Positions 62,401 through 64,000 of a stretch of 64,000 nucleotides of DNA are shown here, one piece after another (the first letter of the stretch is position 1; each line of letters begins with the position of its first letter). The notes under the pieces were generated by a model. The model was not told where the DNA came from, did no database searches, and saw only the letters and a list, made by a program, of their open reading frames with translations. The stretch lies in assembly GCF_051014685.1 (NCBI RefSeq), contig NW_027478518.1, positions 434,001 through 498,000 of the forward strand. The letters are read 5' to 3'. The position numbers and the translations under genes were made by a program. Source of the DNA: Ptiloglossa arizonensis. Lineage: Eukaryota; Arthropoda; Insecta; Hymenoptera; Colletidae.

Positions 62401-64000
62401 TTCCCTAGGCCATTCTGGTTAAGCGTTTGGAGCAGCAGAATTGAGAAGAATTTGTTGTCTTCTCAACCATTTCTTAGCTTCAAAGTCCCATATCTCGCGA
62501 ACGGATTGACCAAACCCAAAAATTCCTTCTGCGTCTGTAAGCAGAAACTCGCCCGATTACAACGGAATGGGTATTTCTTCCCTAGGCCATTCTGGTTAGG
62601 CGTTTGGAGCAGCAGAAGTGCGAAAAATTTGTTGTCTTGTCAACCATTTCTTGGCTTCAAACTCCCATATCTCGCGAACGGATTGACCAAACCCAAAAAT
62701 TCCTGCTGCGTCTGAAAGTAGAAACTAGCCCGATTACAACTGTATGCGTATTTTTTCCCTAGGCCATTCTGGTTAAGCGTTTGGAGTAGCAGAATTGCGA
62801 AAAATTTGTTGTCTTCTCAACCATTTCTTAGCTTCAAACTCCCATATCTCGCGAACGGATTGACCAAACCCAAAAATTCCTTCTGCGTCTGGAAGTACAA
62901 ACTCGCCCGATTACAACGGTATGCGTGTTTTTTCCCTAGGCCATTCTGGTTAAGCGTTTGGAGCAGCAGAATTGCGAAAAATTTGTTCTCTTCTCAACCA
63001 TTTCTTAGCTTCAATCTCCCATATCTCGCGAACGGATTGACCTAACCCAAAAATTCCTGTTGTGTCTGAAAGTAGAAACTCGCCCGATTACAACGGTACG
63101 TGTATTTTTCCCCTAGGCCATTCTGGTTAAGCGATTGGAGCAGCAGAATTGCGAAAAATTTGTTCTGTTCTCAACCATTTCTTAGCTTCAAACCCCCATA
63201 TCTCGCGAACGGATTGACCTAACCCAAAAATTCCTGTTGTGTCTGAAAGTAGAAACTCGCCCGATTACAACGGTATGTGTATTTTTTCCCTAGGCCATTC
63301 TGGTTAAGCGTTTGGAGCAGCAGAATTGCGAAAAATTTTTGCCTTCTCAACCATTTCTTGGCTTCAAACTCCCATATCTCGCGAACGGATTGACCAAACC
63401 CAAAAATTCCTTCTGCGTCTGTAAGCAGAAACTCGCCCGATTACAACGGAATGGGTATTTCTTCCCTAGGCCATTCTGGTTAGGCGTTTGGAGCAGCAGA
63501 AGTGCGAAAAATTTGTTGTCTTCTCAACCATTTCTTGGCTTCAAACTCCCATATCTCGCGAACGGATTGACCAAACCCAAAAATTCCTGCTGCGTCTGAA
63601 AGTAGAAACTAGCCCGATTACAACTGTATGCGTATTTTTTCCCTAGGCCATTCTGGTTAAGCGTTTGGAGCAGCAGAATTGCGAAAAATTTGTTGTCTTC
63701 TCAACCATTTCTTAGCTTCAAACTCCCATATCTCGCGAACGGATTGACCTAACCCAAAAATTCCTATTGCATCTGAAAGTATAAACTCGCCCGATTACAA
63801 CGGTATGCGTATTTTTTCCCTAGCCCATTCTGGTTAAGCGTTTGGAGCAGCAGAATTGCGAAAAATTTGTTCTCTTCTCAACCATTTCTTAGCTTCAAAC
63901 TCCCATATTTCGCGAACGGATTGACCTAACCCAAAATTTCCTATCGTAACTGAAAGTAGAAACTCGTCCGATTACAACGGTATGGGTATTTTTTCCCTAG
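62400..64000. repeat. Right tail: 5-mer step and partial recombined HOR
   Basis: The ggaatgggtatttc monomer lies at 61681, 62566 and 63450: steps of 885 bp (5 x 177) and 884 bp (one base lost in the T tract near 63,337). The attgagaagaa variant at about 62,442 duplicates that at 59,103 and 61,555. The gcgattggagcagcag monomer near 63,130 has the deletion-linked substitutions but keeps the 25 bp, as does the one near 60,148. The window stops mid-monomer at the ccctag of an AvrII-type site, so the array continues. Confidence 0.82.

Larger units (their letters stand above)
1..64000. repeat. 177-bp satellite DNA array, about 362.6 monomers, fills the window
   Basis: The motif tctcgcgaac recurs every 177 bp from position 7 to the window end, with the rest of each monomer aligned in the same orientation throughout. 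There is no inversion, spacer or foreign insert that I can see. The distance between the first and last anchors is 63901 bp, which equals 362 monomers of 177 bp minus 173 bp. Those 173 bp are fully covered by 23 single-base deletions and six 25-base deletions that I located individually. Monomers differ from each other mainly by substitutions. Composition is about 42 % G+C with C exceeding G on the + strand. The array continues past both window ends. Long arrays of nucleosome-sized monomers with HORs are typical of eukaryotic centromeric or other heterochromatic satellites. Location and function are inference, and the family is not one I recognise. Confidence 0.98.

Noticed and set aside
37801..63599. 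Repeated open frames of 62-107 codons (SSQPFLSFK...ANGLTKPKNS type)
   Set aside because: Another frame of the same monomer, opened by substitutions at three stops. Many need a TTG start. The sequence is low-information repeat translation with no family similarity that I recognise.
1..64000. CRISPR array
   Set aside because: The repeated unit is the entire 177 bp with no unique spacers, and variation is scattered substitutions shared between copies. This is satellite DNA.
1..64000. Embedded transposon, tRNA or rRNA fragments
   Set aside because: Anchor spacing is accounted for along the entire window, leaving no room for inserted sequence. No tRNA-like or rRNA-like segment was recognised in the monomer.

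Overview
The whole 64 kb window is one uninterrupted head-to-tail array of a single satellite family with a basic monomer of 177 bp (about 42 % G+C). I count about 362.6 monomers. Both window ends fall inside the array: base 1 is five bases short of a monomer anchor and the last base lies mid-monomer. No protein-coding gene, RNA gene, transposon, CRISPR array or non-satellite spacer could be supported. The short open frames on either strand are by-products of the repeat: 177 is a multiple of 3, so frames persist across monomers until a monomer-encoded stop recurs. An array this long, with nucleosome-scale monomers and multi-monomer higher-order repeats (HORs), points to eukaryotic constitutive heterochromatin (centromeric, pericentromeric, subtelomeric or sex-chromosome). 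I do not recognise the monomer and cannot name the organism. CpG is not depleted (about 9 per monomer against 7.5 expected), which argues against long residence in a heavily CpG-methylated genome.

Layout. (1) 1-1599: mixed monomers. (2) 1600 to about 9.4 kb: an 8-mer HOR of 1416 bp, in which one copy has become a 7-mer through a mappable unequal exchange. (3) About 9.4-34.3 kb: irregular HORs carrying 17 copies of a 176-bp monomer, including a 14/15-mer unit (12.5-18.6 kb), a second 8-mer/7-mer HOR (20.6-24.5 kb) and a displaced duplication (25.4-28.3 and 30.0-32.5 kb). (4) About 34.3-47.9 kb: a transition zone where marker variants of the left half are interleaved with those of the right half, with a 17-mer repeat of 2984 bp and the first 152-bp monomers. 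(5) 47.97-57.25 kb: a 27-mer tandem repeat of 4778 bp whose two copies look identical by eye. (6) About 57.7-62.4 kb: a 14-mer repeat of 2452 bp, then a rearranged tail to 64.0 kb.

The window has no gene system to assemble. Its biology lies in array structure: a strictly held 177-bp length, nested duplications at 7 or more period sizes, and a few indel lineages that act as tracers of unequal crossing-over and gene conversion. A hand tally of length changes (23 one-base deletions and six 25-base deletions, 173 bp in total) exactly accounts for the phase difference between first and last anchors (362 x 177 - 173 = 63901). This supports the claim that nothing else is inserted or lost, apart from indels that cancel each other. 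Coordinates of HOR edges are approximate, because an edge is only defined by the nearest informative variant.
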